Source of the DNA: Floccularia luteovirens
Taxonomy: Eukaryota; Basidiomycota; Agaricomycetes; Agaricales; Squamanitaceae
Assembly (NCBI GenBank): GCA_009739215.1
Contig: VSJF01000008.1
Span: 1,240,001-1,304,000, forward strand
DNA length: 64,000 nucleotides
Reading direction: 5' to 3'
The stretch's first letter is position 1, and every line of letters begins with the position of its first letter. A program made the translations under genes and the position numbers. Shown here one piece after another: positions 1 through 9,954 of this stretch. The notes under the pieces are model-generated. The model was not told the origin of the DNA. It ran no database searches and saw only the letters and a list, made by a program, of their open reading frames with translations.

Positions 1-495
1 CCCTGGCACAATAGTGGGGTTACTCCACTACATGAGTTACAAACTACTTGTTGGAGTCTCTCTGAGGTCAGTTACAGAGGAAGAACATGCAGGCCTTTCA
101 GCATATACGGTGTCGCCTGTGCCATTATTACAACTTGTCCTGCCATTCTAGACAGGGGAGGGAGATTAACCAGAGGTAACAGAGTAATAAGCAAGTGTAT
201 TGCAAGTACTCGAAACTAAGATCAAGCTGAGGCTTGTCTGTAGTTTTGCACTACTTAAATACAAGTACACTACTCCTAATAATAAACTATCACATGCTTG
301 CTCAGTAAGCTACAAGTCAGTGTAGAGTCATACAGAAGTATCTACTAGTCATTTAGAAGCTTGTACAAGTCACTATGGGTTAGAAGAAACACAAATGCAA
401 GTCATATACAAAGAAGTAGCAAACGAGGTGAGAACGCATTGCGCATGCATTCTAAAGTCCAAAGAGATAGCACGTATCTGGATAAGGTCATAACA
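1..495 (+). repeat. LTR family 1, copy 1 (5' end outside window)
   Basis: This stretch aligns by eye with the copies at 2019-2624 and 7535-8136 in the same orientation and with 6692-7273 in inverse orientation. It ends in the family's terminal GGTCATAACA at 495. Its beginning (expected TGTTACCATTAGGGG) lies before the window, so its target duplication cannot be checked. It abuts the Helitron helicase remnant directly, which reads open in frame from just after the LTR, so the LTR probably landed in that gene. Short open frames inside it are not genes. Confidence 0.85.
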
Positions 496-1097
496 TCTAT
501 CATAATCCCACTGAGAATGATATCAAGGACTATAGTCTTTTTCTTATTGATCAACTTCTTCGTTCCTTTGGGTATACACTTGCTGACTGGCTAGATATGC
601 CTCAATATACTCAAAACTGGGCAGAGTTTATTGAGAATCAGCTTATTGCTGAACAGCACATGTATGATATAGAGGAGCAGGCACAATTAGCAATGGAACA
701 TGAAGCACACTTTAATCCAGAGCAAAGATCTGTCTTTGATGAAATACTTCAGGCAGTCACCAATCAAACAGGCCAAACTTTCTTTCTCCATGGACCAGAA
801 GGTACAGGCAAAACATATGTCTACAACACTCTCTGCTATTGTCTCCATTCCCAAGGCAAAATCATCCTCTGTGTAGCATCCTCAGGTATTGCTGCACTTC
901 TTCTAAAGGGTGGCAGAACATCACATTCTACTTTCAAAATCCCTCTTCAACTTCATGAATCTTCTCTTTGTAGTATATCCAAAAATTCACATCTGGCAGC
1001 CCTAATTGAAGCAGCAGACTTGGTTATTTGGGATGAAGCATCTATGCAGCATCATCATATTCATGAAGCTGTAAGGGCAACTGGGCAGTTTACATGA
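496..1097 (+). pseudogene. Helitron-type Pif1 helicase, truncated remnant
   Basis: The reading frame runs open from the LTR edge and resembles the Pif1-like helicase domain at the C-terminal end of fungal Helitron Rep/Hel proteins. Visible motifs in order: an NPEQRSVFDEI segment, Walker A GPEGTGKT, a VASSGIAALLLKGGRTSHS motif (typical Helitron/Pif1 ASSGIAA...GGRTAHS), and Walker B VIWDEASM. The frame stops soon after Walker B at 1097, so motifs III-VI are absent, as is everything upstream (HUH nuclease). It is therefore a fragment that cannot move on its own. The family call is strong from motifs; which Helitron it came from is unknown. Confidence 0.8.
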
Positions 1098-1447
1098 TGC
1101 ATGTTTCGAAGTGTCGCAACAGGCTGCAAAACAGGAAGCACATCGAACTGGACAGGAAATCCAAAGTTATTATATTGTAAAGTATACATATTCTATCTAC
1201 TCACCTGGACAGGAAATCCGAAGAGAAAAGTCTAAGGATTTCTGTCTAGAGGTGTTGCTATATATGTGGATAAAAATAGAAGAGGTATTGAAGGAAGGTT
1301 ACCATCTTAGATGGATGGCAACCTTAGTAACTGTATCTAAATATATAACTCCCTGCTAGTAAGCATGTCAAAGTTGTATTGAGGATAGTGGGAAGTGGTG
1401 TCAAGGTATTGCTGAGTGGTTTTGAAGGATTGAACTTGAGGTTCCCC
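1098..1447. other. Junction between Helitron remnant and gypsy element
   Basis: No gene is recognised. Two near-identical short segments (CTGGACAGGAAATCC at about 1149 and 1205) occur close together. The 3' LTR expected beyond the gypsy stop codon (minus strand, so lower coordinates) is not recognisable here. This may be rearranged transposon sequence. Confidence 0.4.
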
Positions 1448-3357
1448 TTACAGTAGCAGTTTATAAGCATTTAGGATTTCTGGGGAATTCTTCAAATGGA
1501 ATTCTGGTTCCCATGAGTTATCTGAGAAAGGGTAGCCTTTCCATTTGACTAGGTAACAGATTCTTTTCCCATTGTTCTGGTGTGTTACAATGTCTTCTAC
1601 TTCGTATTCCTTGGTGTTATCGATAAGATCTGGGGGTGGTTTAATATAATTAGGTCTGTGAATCTTGGTTTGTTGATAAGGAGTGAGGAGCGAGGTGTGG
1701 AAGACAGGGTGTATTTTCCATGAGGTTGGAAGTTTTAGTCAATAGATGAGGGGGCCAAGGACTTCTGTAATAGGAAATGGTTCTTCCCATTTTGGTGCTA
1801 GTTTTCTTTTCTGGTATCTGAGTTTCAGATGTTTAGACTCTAGCCATACTAGGTTGTTCTTCTTAAAGGGTGTAAACTTGTTTTTGACTCAAGTTATCAT
1901 TGTTTGACATGTAAGTTCATATACTGAATTTGCTTCATCTTGCACTTCTTGGATTAATTTTAGTCTTTCTTCAGTAGCTGGCATGTTGCTTTTGTTGTAG
2001 GCTACTGGGAATGGTAGTTGTTACCATTAGGGGTTTATACATCGTCATTTACTGGTCTTGTTATTGGGGTGTCCGGGTTAGGGAACAGTTGGTTGTTGCC
2101 AGTCAGGTTTCCCTGGCATGATGATAGGTTATGCTATCACACAGATTACAAACTACCTGTCAGAGTCTCTCTGAGGTCAGTTATAGAGAAGGGGACAGCC
2201 AGGCATTTCAGGCTGTACAGTGTCGTCTGTGCTGCTATATACAACAATCTTGCCATCCTAGACAAGGGAGGGAGAGTCACTTAGAATGTTACGATGGTAA
2301 TAGAGTAATTGCCTGTATTAAAGGGTACTTGAAACTAAGATCAAGCTGAGGCTTGTCTGTAGTTTTGCACTACTTAAATACAAGTACACTACTTCTAAAT
2401 ATAACCTATTGTGCAACTGCTCAGTAAGCTATGAGTCAACATGGAGTCATACAGAAGTATCTACAAGTCATTTAGAAGTAAATACAAGTCACTATGAGTT
2501 AGAAGAAGCAAAGTACAAGTCAAATACAAAATGTGTATGGGAAAATAGTAAACAAGGCGGGAATGTGTTGCGCATGTGTTCTAAAGTCCAGGGAGATAGC
2601 ACGTATCTGGATAAGGTCATAACAGTAGTGGGTCATATCCCATCATTATGTAGAATGGGGATTTGTCTCAAAGTGCATGGGGTTTCTGATTGTAAGAAAA
2701 TTCTAAGAGTGGGAGATGGGAGTTCCATGTTTTGGGGTTGTTTGTGCAAAAGATGGCTAAGTATGCTTCTATTTCTTGGTTTGCGCATTCTGTGCCTCCA
2801 TCAGTTTGAGGGTGGTAGGCAGGTACTCATGGCTAGTTTAATGCCTAGGAGTTTTCCAAATTCTTGAAATGCTTTAGAGGTGAATTGAGGATCCTCTGTC
2901 CAATATGACTTTGTCTAGGAGGCCGAAGCGTTTGTATACATGGTTGATTAAAAGTTGGGCAGTTTGGATTGTGTCTATAGTCTTGTGATAGGGGATTAGA
3001 ATTACCTCCTTTGTAAGCCCATGGTCTACTACGATCATGATACTATCATAGCTGTCTGATTTAGGAAGATCTGTGATGAAATCTACAGATGTTTGTGCGA
3101 ATGGTCTATTGTTTTCTGGGGTACCAATGGGATTGTAGGGCGGAGTTGTTGGGTGTCTGTTTATTTTCATCTGTTGGCAAATGGCATAGCCTTAGACTGT
3201 AATTCTTAGTGAATGCGTGGATACTAGGCCACCAATAGTCTCTTTTTAGGAGTTCTAGGGTGCAAAGTATTCCAGGGTGTCCCATAGAGGCAGAGTCATG
3301 GTATTTCTGTAATAGTTGTCATCTTAGGTTCTCATTCATTGAAACATAACATTTATT
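1448..3357 (-). pseudogene. gypsy integrase with C-terminal chromodomain (dead)
   Basis: Reading from 3357 downward, an HHCC-type zinc-finger region with GHPG and YWWP motifs leads into the catalytic core (SVDFITDLPKS, VVDHGLTK, KVILDRGS). After a frameshift comes HPQTDGGTE, the region of the active-site Glu. The core is interrupted by the solo LTR at 2019-2624 and resumes in a basic, GPL-type segment. The frame ends in a clear chromodomain (EYEVEDIV, YLVKWKGYP, SWEPE). Several in-frame TGA codons sit where Arg is expected, consistent with CGA to TGA transitions. Chromodomains of this group steer integration toward modified histones in related elements; whether this one ever did is unknown. 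Confidence 0.88.
2019..2624 (+). repeat. Solo LTR (family 1) nested in gypsy integrase, TSD GTAGT
   Basis: A 606-bp LTR begins TGTTACCATTAGGGG and ends GGTCATAACA, with short inverted ends TGTTA/TAACA. It is bounded by perfect 5-bp target duplications GTAGT at 2014-2018 and 2625-2629. Removing LTR plus one repeat rejoins the integrase reading on the minus strand. No internal element sequence is present, so it is a solo LTR left by recombination between two LTRs of a once complete element. Confidence 0.93.
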
Positions 3358-5100
3358 CTAGTAGAAGAGAAGTCTGTCTTCTATTTTCCAGTCTGGTAAT
3401 GCAGTTTTTATTGTTGGAAATTTCTTTATGGTGTTGATAGCTTCTTGCACCATTAGTTCTTTCTTATGAGAGTCAAGGATTTCTTGTCTGATCTCTGTGT
3501 CAATGACTCGGATAAACAGTTGTTTGGGGAGCATTGTAATGTCTTCATTGTCATGATCCTCTATTGGGATATAATCAGATCTTCTGGATAATGTGTCACT
3601 TTGCACTATCTGGGATCCGGGTGTATGTATTAGTGTGATGTTGAATTCTGATAGGAATAAGCTCCATTGGGCTTGTCTTCTATTTAATTTTTGAGGAGTT
3701 TTGTAGTAGGTGAGGTTCTTATGATCACATGTCACGATGACTGGGAATGGAGATCTGAGGAGGAAATGTCTCCATTCTGTGAGAGCTCAGATTACTGCAA
3801 GGAGTTCTCAATCATAGATCTCGTAGTTTCTTTCTGTTTCTGTGAATGATTTGGAGATGAATCCACATGAGTGCCATAGTCCATTTATGTCTTTTTGTTT
3901 TAGGACTACTCCTGATGTGTATTTTGATGCATCTGTTTCTAGTAGAAATTGTTTCTTAAAGTCTGGCATTTATAGGACTGGAGCAGTGGTGAACACTTTC
4001 TTGAGTTTTTCGAAACAATGTTTGACATTCGTTTGACCATTCTTTTTGAGGAGTTCATTTAGTGGTTGTGCTAGATCTGAGAACCTATGTATGAATTTTC
4101 TATAAAAGTTTCCAAATCCTAGGAAACTTCTGATTTGTTTAACTGATTGCAGTAGAAGGCCAGTCTTCAATTCCTTTTAGTTTAACTGGATCCATTGAGA
4201 TCTTGTTCTCTGATATGATAAGTCCTAGGTATTCCACCTGTTTCTTGTTAAATTCACATTTCTCTATTTTTAGATAGAGGTCATGTTCTTTAAGCCTTTT
4301 TAGGACTTTTAGGGTTCTTTCAGTTTGTTGTTCCAGTGTTTCTGAAAATATCAGAATGTCATCCATGTAAATGGTGACCCATCCTTCATCAATCATATCT
4401 CTAAATATGTTGTCCATCATGTTTTGAAAGGTTGCAGGGGAATTGCACATTCCAAAGAACATAACTATAGGCTCGAAGAGTCCTAATTTGGTTTTAAATG
4501 CTGCTTTTGGTTTGTTGCCTTCTCAAATTCTGATGTTATTATATCCCCATTGAATGTCGAGTTTTGTGAAGATCTTGCCACCTCTTAATTTGGTTAGAAG
4601 TTCTAAAATTAAGGATAGAGAGTATGGTTTCTTTATTGTTCCTTCATTGAGGTAGCAGTAATCTTGGCAGGGTCTTAAGCTTCCATCTTTCTTTGTAATG
4701 AAGAAGAATGGGGATGCCATTTCTGATTCGGAGAGTCGGATGTATTCTTTTGCAAGATTTTCTTTGATGAATTCCTGCATCTTCTGGTCTTCAATAGGGT
4801 TGAGGGGATAGATTTTACTATCTTTGTTCTTAAAATCGGGTTTGAGATCGATCTTGTGATCCTAGAGTTGTCTTGCTAGCATTCTGTCCAATTTTTGTTT
4901 ACTGAATATGTCTTTAAATAGATGAAACTCTTTCAGAAGTTTTTCTTCTATTGTTAAGGTTTCTTTAAGCATGGCTTCTGCTGCCATTAGTTTGGGCCTA
5001 AGTCATCTTGACTTGGATTGGATATTCTTCTTCAGTTTTGGAACTGGATTCTTGTAGATAATGTTTGAATTCCATCAGGGTTAAGGGTTTCTTCATTATG
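3358..5100 (-). pseudogene. gypsy reverse transcriptase and RNase H (dead)
   Basis: Minus-strand frames carry RT blocks in order: MASPFFFITKKDGSLRPC, LDIQWGYNNIRI, FGMCNSPATFQNMMD, the catalytic IYMDDILIFS (YMDD box), VEYLGLIIS, and the connection motif FLGFGNFYRKFIHRFS. RNase H follows with a TCDHKNLTYY motif and QAQWSLFLSEFNI. The blocks lie in several frames separated by stops (about 3735-3970, 4500-4520, 4780-5100), so no polyprotein can be made. It continues into the integrase below 3358. Confidence 0.92.
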
Positions 5101-5115
5101 TTCTTCATGTATAAT

Positions 5116-5589
5116 TTAGAAGATTGCTTCTTCTGTGGTTATTTGTGCAAGTGGGGAGTTATTTGGAACATCGAGGATTCCATTTTTCCAATCGATTGTG
5201 GGATTTAGGCGTTTAAGCCAATCCATTCCTAAGATAATATCTTGGCATCCTATGTTTGCAATATACAAAGTGACTTGATGGTTTGCTTCTCCTTTGAGCA
5301 TGAGAGGGGTTTGGATATAATGGGTAACTTGTCCGTTTGGGAATCCGTCTGCATTTGTGATGTTTATTCTTTTCCCTAATATGGGTCTTGGTCTTCTTTT
5401 AAGTTTTGATACAAAGTTTGAGTGTATGAAGCTTTTGGTAGCTCCAGAGTTGACTAATGCTTTAGTAACTATTATTTCTTTTCCTAGGGAGTTGTTTCCT
5501 ACTTCAAAGCGAAGTGGAATGTATAGGGAGTCTTGTGTCATAAGGGTAGGGACTACCACTCTGATTGGATAATCAATAGCCATGGTCAC
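5116..5589 (-). pseudogene. gypsy retropepsin-like protease, catalytic Asp changed
   Basis: This open frame has the retropepsin arrangement of Ty3/gypsy elements: ALVNSGATKSFIHSNFV followed about 70 residues later by DIILGMDWLKRLNP, the second conserved block. The usual active-site triad D-S-G/T-G-A is here N-S-G-A, so the catalytic Asp is Asn. This is explicable by one G to A transition and would abolish activity. It sits between Gag and RT as expected in a gag-pol polyprotein. Confidence 0.85.
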
Positions 5590-7460
5590 TATTGATTGGG
5601 TAAAAAATCCTCTTTCTCTAATTCTTCGAAGAATTCTTCTTGTTCTTCATCAGGTAGTTCTGTTAATAGTGCTCTTACTGCAGCTGAAAGTTCTTTAACC
5701 GTTTTAGGTTTTTGGAAGTTGTATTGTGGAGTGTTTCTTCTTTTCAGGGTTTTCCTTTTGGGGCAATCTTTAGATTGGTATCCTTTCTAATGGCATATGA
5801 AGCATAGCCCATTTAGGAAATGATTGTTCCATTCTTCAAACGTCATTCTATTTATTTCTTCTAGTTCTTCCATGTCTAAGGTGGGTTTCTCAGTGTTGAT
5901 GTGGTCAATTTCCATTGCGTTGGGGTCTCTTCCTGTTGCTCTTGCTGGAAATAGGTTTGGTCTTGTGAATAGTTTCTTTCTGGACTGTAGGAAATCTTTC
6001 ATCCATTGTAGTCTATCTATGAACTGGAATGCATATTTGTAGACTTGTTCCATTGTAGTTGGGAAATTGTCTAATTTATAGAAACATTCAACTAGTTCAT
6101 CATTTAGTCCTCTCATGAATATATCTATGAGTGATGTGTCTTTGTGTATTCTGGCTTGAGAAGATAGGATTTTAAATTCTGAGATGTACTTGGTAATGTT
6201 GTTGCCAGACATCTGTAGGTTGGTGAGGTTGGTTCTTACCTGCATTGCTACATTTTATGCTTGGAACACTTCTAGGAATGCCTTCTTAAACTGAGACCAG
6301 GTCCTGTAGTTTCCATTGGCAGTTTCAATGATGTTTGAGCAGTAGATGGCCACTGTTCCTTCTTTCATGAATAAGAGTGTGAATAGAATTTTTTTCTTAT
6401 CACTATTGTAAATTTCTTTGTTCATGTCCTAGGTATATTTGGACATCTTGTAAGAATGGTTGTGCATGTTCTTTCTTTCCATTGAATGGTGTTGGTCTGC
6501 CGACATTGATTTCTTTTCTGTTATTGGACATCTCAATGTCTGAGTCATCAGTGATGTGTTGTGATGATTGTTGAGCTTCTTTGTAGAGTTGCTGTTCTAC
6601 TTCTTGTTCTTCTTGTGGTTCATAGATTATTTGTGGTGGAGGTGGTTGCTGCGATGTACTGGGTGATTTGGCTGTTCTAACCCAAGGGTCTTGTTATGAC
6701 CTTATCCAGGCCACACACATAATGCATTCCCACCTCATTTATTACTTTCCCATACACGTTTTGTATATAACTCGTGTTTTGGTTCTTTTAACTCGTAGTG
6801 ACTTGTATAGGCTTCTAAATGACTAGTAGATACTTCTGTATGACTCTGTGCTGACTTGTAGCTTACTTAGCAAGCATGCAATAGGTTATTATTAGAAGTA
6901 GCATACTTGTATTTAAGTAGTGCGAAACTACAGACAAGCCTCAGCTTGATCTTAGTTTTGAGTACTCTCTAATACAGGCAATTACTCTATTATCTCCATA
7001 ACAATCTAAGTGACTCTCCCTCCCCTGTCTAGGATGGCAGGATTGTTGTATATAGCAGCACAGACAACACTGTACAGCCTAAAATGCCTGGCTGTCCCCT
7101 CCTCTGTAACTGATCCTCAGAGAGACCCTGACAAGTGGTTTGTAACCTGTGTAGTAGCGTAACCTACTATTGCGCCAGGGAAATCTGACTGGCAACAACC
7201 AACTATACCCTAACCCAGACACCCCCAACAATGAGACAAGTAAATGACAACATATAAACCCCTGATGGTAACAGGTCTTTTGTTTGTTGTTTAGTGGCTT
7301 GTTCTGCAAGTCTTGTTTGTAGTTTGGCAAATGCGCTAGGTTTCTGTGATTAGTGTTGAGGTTGTTGTGGAGGTGGGGATGGGGACTGTGTGGAGTATGT
7401 TCCTGGGGGGTTATATGAAGAGGAAGTAGATCCGAAGTTAGAGGTGGGGTTCTTGCTCAT
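5590..7460 (-). pseudogene. gypsy Gag (broken, with nested LTR)
   Basis: The Gag frame begins at ATG 7458-7460 with a low-complexity Ser/Pro/Gln-rich N-terminus. It is split by the solo LTR at 6692-7273 and continues after it into the retrotransposon Gag domain (the segment around 5787-6245 reads LQMSGNNITKYISEFKILS). A CCHC-type zinc knuckle (CFIC...GYQSKDCP) follows near 5750-5800, with a stop codon inside it. Gag packages the element RNA in intact relatives. Stops and the insertion make this copy non-functional. Confidence 0.82.
6692..7273 (-). repeat. Solo LTR (family 1, inverted) nested in gypsy Gag, TSD GGTCT
   Basis: This is the reverse complement of the family-1 LTR: it begins TGTTATGACC and ends ATGGTAACA on the plus strand, 582 bp. 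Perfect 5-bp direct repeats GGTCT lie at 6687-6691 and 7274-7278. It interrupts the Gag reading, which rejoins across it. It is shorter than the 606-bp copy, so it carries deletions. Confidence 0.92.
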
Positions 7461-7534
7461 AAAAGAGTGCAGTATTTAAGGGGTTTGGGGGGTTGTTGAA
7501 CTTGAGGAAGTGATAATTGATCAGCTTGATCTTT

Positions 7535-8136
7535 TGTTACCATTAGGGGTTGATACGTTGTCATTTACTTGTCTTGTCATTTGACTATCTAGGGTTAGGG
7601 AATGATTGAAGGGTTTGCCAGTCAGATTTCTCTGGCTTGATAGTGGGGTTACTCCACTATATGAGTTATAAACCACTTGTTGAGGTCTCTCTAAGGTCAG
7701 TTACAGAGGAAGAACATGCAGGCCTTTCAGCATGTATGGTGTCACCTGTGCCATTATTACAACTTGTCCTGCCATCCTAGACAGAGGAGGGAGGTTAACC
7801 AAGGTAACAGAGTAGAATGCAAGTGTATTACTAGTACTCGAAAACTAAGATCAAGCTGGAGCTTGTCTGTAGTTTTCGCACTACTTAAATACAAGTATGC
7901 TACTTCTAAGAATAAACTACTGCATGTTTGCTCAGTAAGCTATGAGTCAGCGCAGAGTCATACAGAAGTATCTACAAGTCATTTAGAAGCTTGTATAAGT
8001 CATTACAAGTCTAAGAAGCTAAAGCACAAGTCATATACAAGATGTATATGAGAAAGTAAGTAAACAAGGCAGGAACACATTGCGCATGTGTTCTAGAGTC
8101 CAGGGAGATAGTGTGTATCCAGATAAGGTCATAACA
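7535..8136 (+). repeat. LTR family 1, copy 4, between gypsy leader and copia fragment, no TSD
   Basis: A 602-bp copy with intact ends (TGTTACCATTAGGGG to AAGGTCATAACA). The 5 bp before it (TCTTT) and after it (CTTCT) do not match, unlike the other two testable copies. Left of it is the gypsy 5' leader and right of it a truncated copia Gag. A recombination or deletion that joined two different elements through LTRs would explain both facts. Confidence 0.85.
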
Positions 8137-8337
8137 CTTCTCTTCAAATTCCAGGGCCAGCTTCATTTTAAACTCATTAAAGCTATTTGGGTCCCTAGAA
8201 GGAAAGAGTCTAGTGCCCAACACATACATCTAGAGACCAGAGGTCATCATGAAAGCCTGCATCTGGGACTTCTAGTTGAACCATTTGTTTCCAACAAAGA
8301 TGAAGGAGATGGCAGTGATGATGAATGACGTAGACAT
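8137..8337 (-). pseudogene. copia-like Gag N-terminal fragment (second copia family)
   Basis: Reading the minus strand from ATG 8335-8337, the sequence starts MSTSFIITAISFIFVGNKWF, clearly similar to the Gag start of the copia element at 9955 (MSTTAVIAAVSFVFSGARWF). Two in-frame TAG codons occur, one where the other Gag has Trp and one in place of an expected Gln. The frame is cut off by the LTR at 8136 after about 67 codons. It is the 5' stub of a minus-strand copia-like element whose LTR lies at 8602-9024. Confidence 0.8.
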
Positions 8338-8589
8338 GCTTGAAAGTTTTTTTTGAGGTTAAGGGCTGTAAAAGACAGCATCAGCTCAATGTTCATATCA
8401 ACAATTAAGACATAAGGCATAGCATAGAGACATTGTCTCAATACATAGATCTGCCAATGATAGTAGAGTAGTCAATAATACAAGCTCAATGTTATATAGA
8501 GCAAGTACTAGAGATACTTAACCATCTAGGTAGAGCTTAGTTCTAGATCATCTTAGGCAGTGATGAATGTGCCATAGAGACTGGCACCA

Positions 8590-8601
8590 GGGCCCATAAC
8601 C
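8590..8601 (-). promoter_or_regulatory. Primer binding site of the minus-strand copia fragment
   Basis: Directly next to the LTR, the minus strand reads GGTTATGGGCCC, identical to the primer site of the complete copia element at 9691-9702. It is complementary to the anticodon stem-loop of eukaryotic initiator tRNA-Met (GGGCCCATAACC), as expected for half-tRNA priming. Confidence 0.75.
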
Positions 8602-9024
8602 TGTTGAGCAGCACCTGTCATACACAGTGATAGAGAACTACCTTACCTGGGGTTCTTACTATTGCTTAGAGAGGCTAACTACTAACTACTACCAAGATAT
8701 TTGGACAAGGTATATTGACGTTACTATCTGTACTTATATACATTATAGTTGTGGCTGTGTAATACCTAATATAGTTACCAGTGTGTATATGAAACACCTC
8801 ATGTCTACTCCAGGTAGGATATGAGTTATACATATTCCATAACATGAGTTATACACATGTCTGCAGTAAGCTCTAGAATGCTCTAGACTATGTGTGTCAT
8901 TACATCTTAGTCATTATACTGGTGTGACCTTATCTTATCTTATCAGATCTACAACACATGACTAATGAGCATGTGACTAATCACATGACTACTAAATTGA
9001 TCATGTGGAGTTGCTGTCGCAACA
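8602..9024 (-). repeat. 5' LTR of truncated minus-strand copia-like element
   Basis: On the plus strand it starts TGTTGAGCAGCACC and ends CTGTCGCAACA, the inverse of the copia-family LTR (TGTTGCGACAGCAAC ... GCTCAACA). It is 423 bp and more divergent than the two LTRs of the 9327-16105 element, so it marks a related subfamily. Its internal region lies to the left (primer site and Gag stub). The 3' end of this element is missing, so its target duplication cannot be tested. Confidence 0.82.
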
Positions 9025-9326
9025 GTAAGCACAAAGGTAAGAGCTTGAGTTCCTATTGATATGTACCACACAGATGGCTGCTCAACAAAATATCAAGGTT
9101 GTAAGCCCTACAACATTGTCAGAATCCGAACACCTCTGAAACCTCAGACATCTAAACCTTATCTTGGATATATTTCTGTCCACCTCAGACTTCATATTAT
9201 TATCCTTTTATCCTTCTCTGTTTCTCAGACATACGTCCCCATATTACATAATACTTGTAACAAACACTTATCCTTTTTCCATCATTCCTTTGTCCTCTTT
9301 TAATGTACCTCCCTGCATTACCACCC
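9025..9326. other. Sequence between two copia elements, no gene seen
   Basis: About 300 bp lie between the truncated and the complete copia elements. Short open frames here show no recognisable domain. The last five bases (9322-9326, CACCC) are the left copy of the target duplication of the complete element. Confidence 0.5.
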
Positions 9327-9690
9327 TGTTGCGACAGCAACTATCACATGAAGGATTACATGATTCATGTAACATGATATGTCATATGACCTAGTCATGT
9401 GACTCACTCATCATATGCTTTATATGTCACGTGCATTATGACTAAGCATGTTCTTTGATGTTCTACAACATTCTACAAGGAACATGTGACTTATGGAATT
9501 ATCTAGCACAGGACCACTATTTACAAATATACATATACAGTAAATCTGTATATAAGGACCTTGTACTTCGTACTATGCCCCTTGTCCAATTTATTGGTAG
9601 TAGTCAGTATTAGCCACTAAGAACAACAAGTAAGCTCCTAAGGTAAGGTAGTTCCACTCCACTGTGTAAAACACAGGGTACTGCTCAACA
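9327..9690 (+). repeat. 5' LTR of copia element
   Basis: 364 bp, TGTTGCGACAGC to GCTCAACA. Compared base by base with the 3' LTR I count nine substitutions, all transitions, and one 1-bp indel, about 2.5% difference. It carries GTCACGTG at 9426-9433 and many CATGTGA/TCACATG words. A TATATAAGG run at about 9550 could be the promoter TATA box. Confidence 0.93.
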
Positions 9691-9702
9691 GGTTATGGGC
9701 CC
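9691..9702 (+). promoter_or_regulatory. copia primer binding site (half initiator tRNA-Met)
   Basis: GGTTATGGGCCC follows the LTR without a gap. It is complementary to GGGCCCATAACC, the anticodon stem-loop of eukaryotic initiator tRNA-Met with C at position 33. It does not match a tRNA 3' end. Drosophila copia and yeast Ty5 prime from a tRNA-Met cut in the anticodon loop, so the same half-tRNA priming is inferred here. Confidence 0.78.
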
Positions 9703-9954
9703 CAGTGCCAGTCTCATTGTCGTGCTCGTCGCTGACTATGATGACTAGGAACTAAAGCTCTTACCTTTAGAGAAGTGTCTCTCTCATCGTTCTCTTCTAA
9801 TGGTCGAGCTTTGAGATATGACCACTCTATGAAGTGACATCGTCATGAACCTTGTTCTGACTTGTTGCCTCCATGCGTGCCTTATGTTGTCATTAAAGAA
9901 TGTTATGCTGATTGCGCTTTATTGCAGCAACCAGAAAAACTTTTAAGAAACAAT

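Larger units (their letters stand above)
1448..7460 (-). mobile_element. Decayed Ty3/gypsy chromovirus-type retrotransposon
   Basis: On the minus strand the order is Gag (from 7460), aspartic protease, reverse transcriptase, RNase H, zinc-finger integrase and a C-terminal chromodomain, ending with TAA at 1448-1450. That order and the chromodomain identify a Metaviridae chromovirus. It is broken by many in-frame stops and frameshifts and by two nested solo LTRs (2019-2624, 6692-7273). No LTRs in the matching orientation flank it; the LTR beyond its 5' end (7535-8136) points the other way. It is therefore probably a truncated, inactive copy. Confidence 0.9.

Noticed and set aside
361..594. 77-codon open frame at the left edge
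   Set aside because: It spans the LTR end and the Helitron frame in a different reading frame, with no motif.
1448..8136. The ~600-bp LTRs as the gypsy element's own LTRs
   Set aside because: Two of them lie inside its genes with their own target duplications, and the one beyond its 5' end is in the wrong orientation with no matching partner at the other end.
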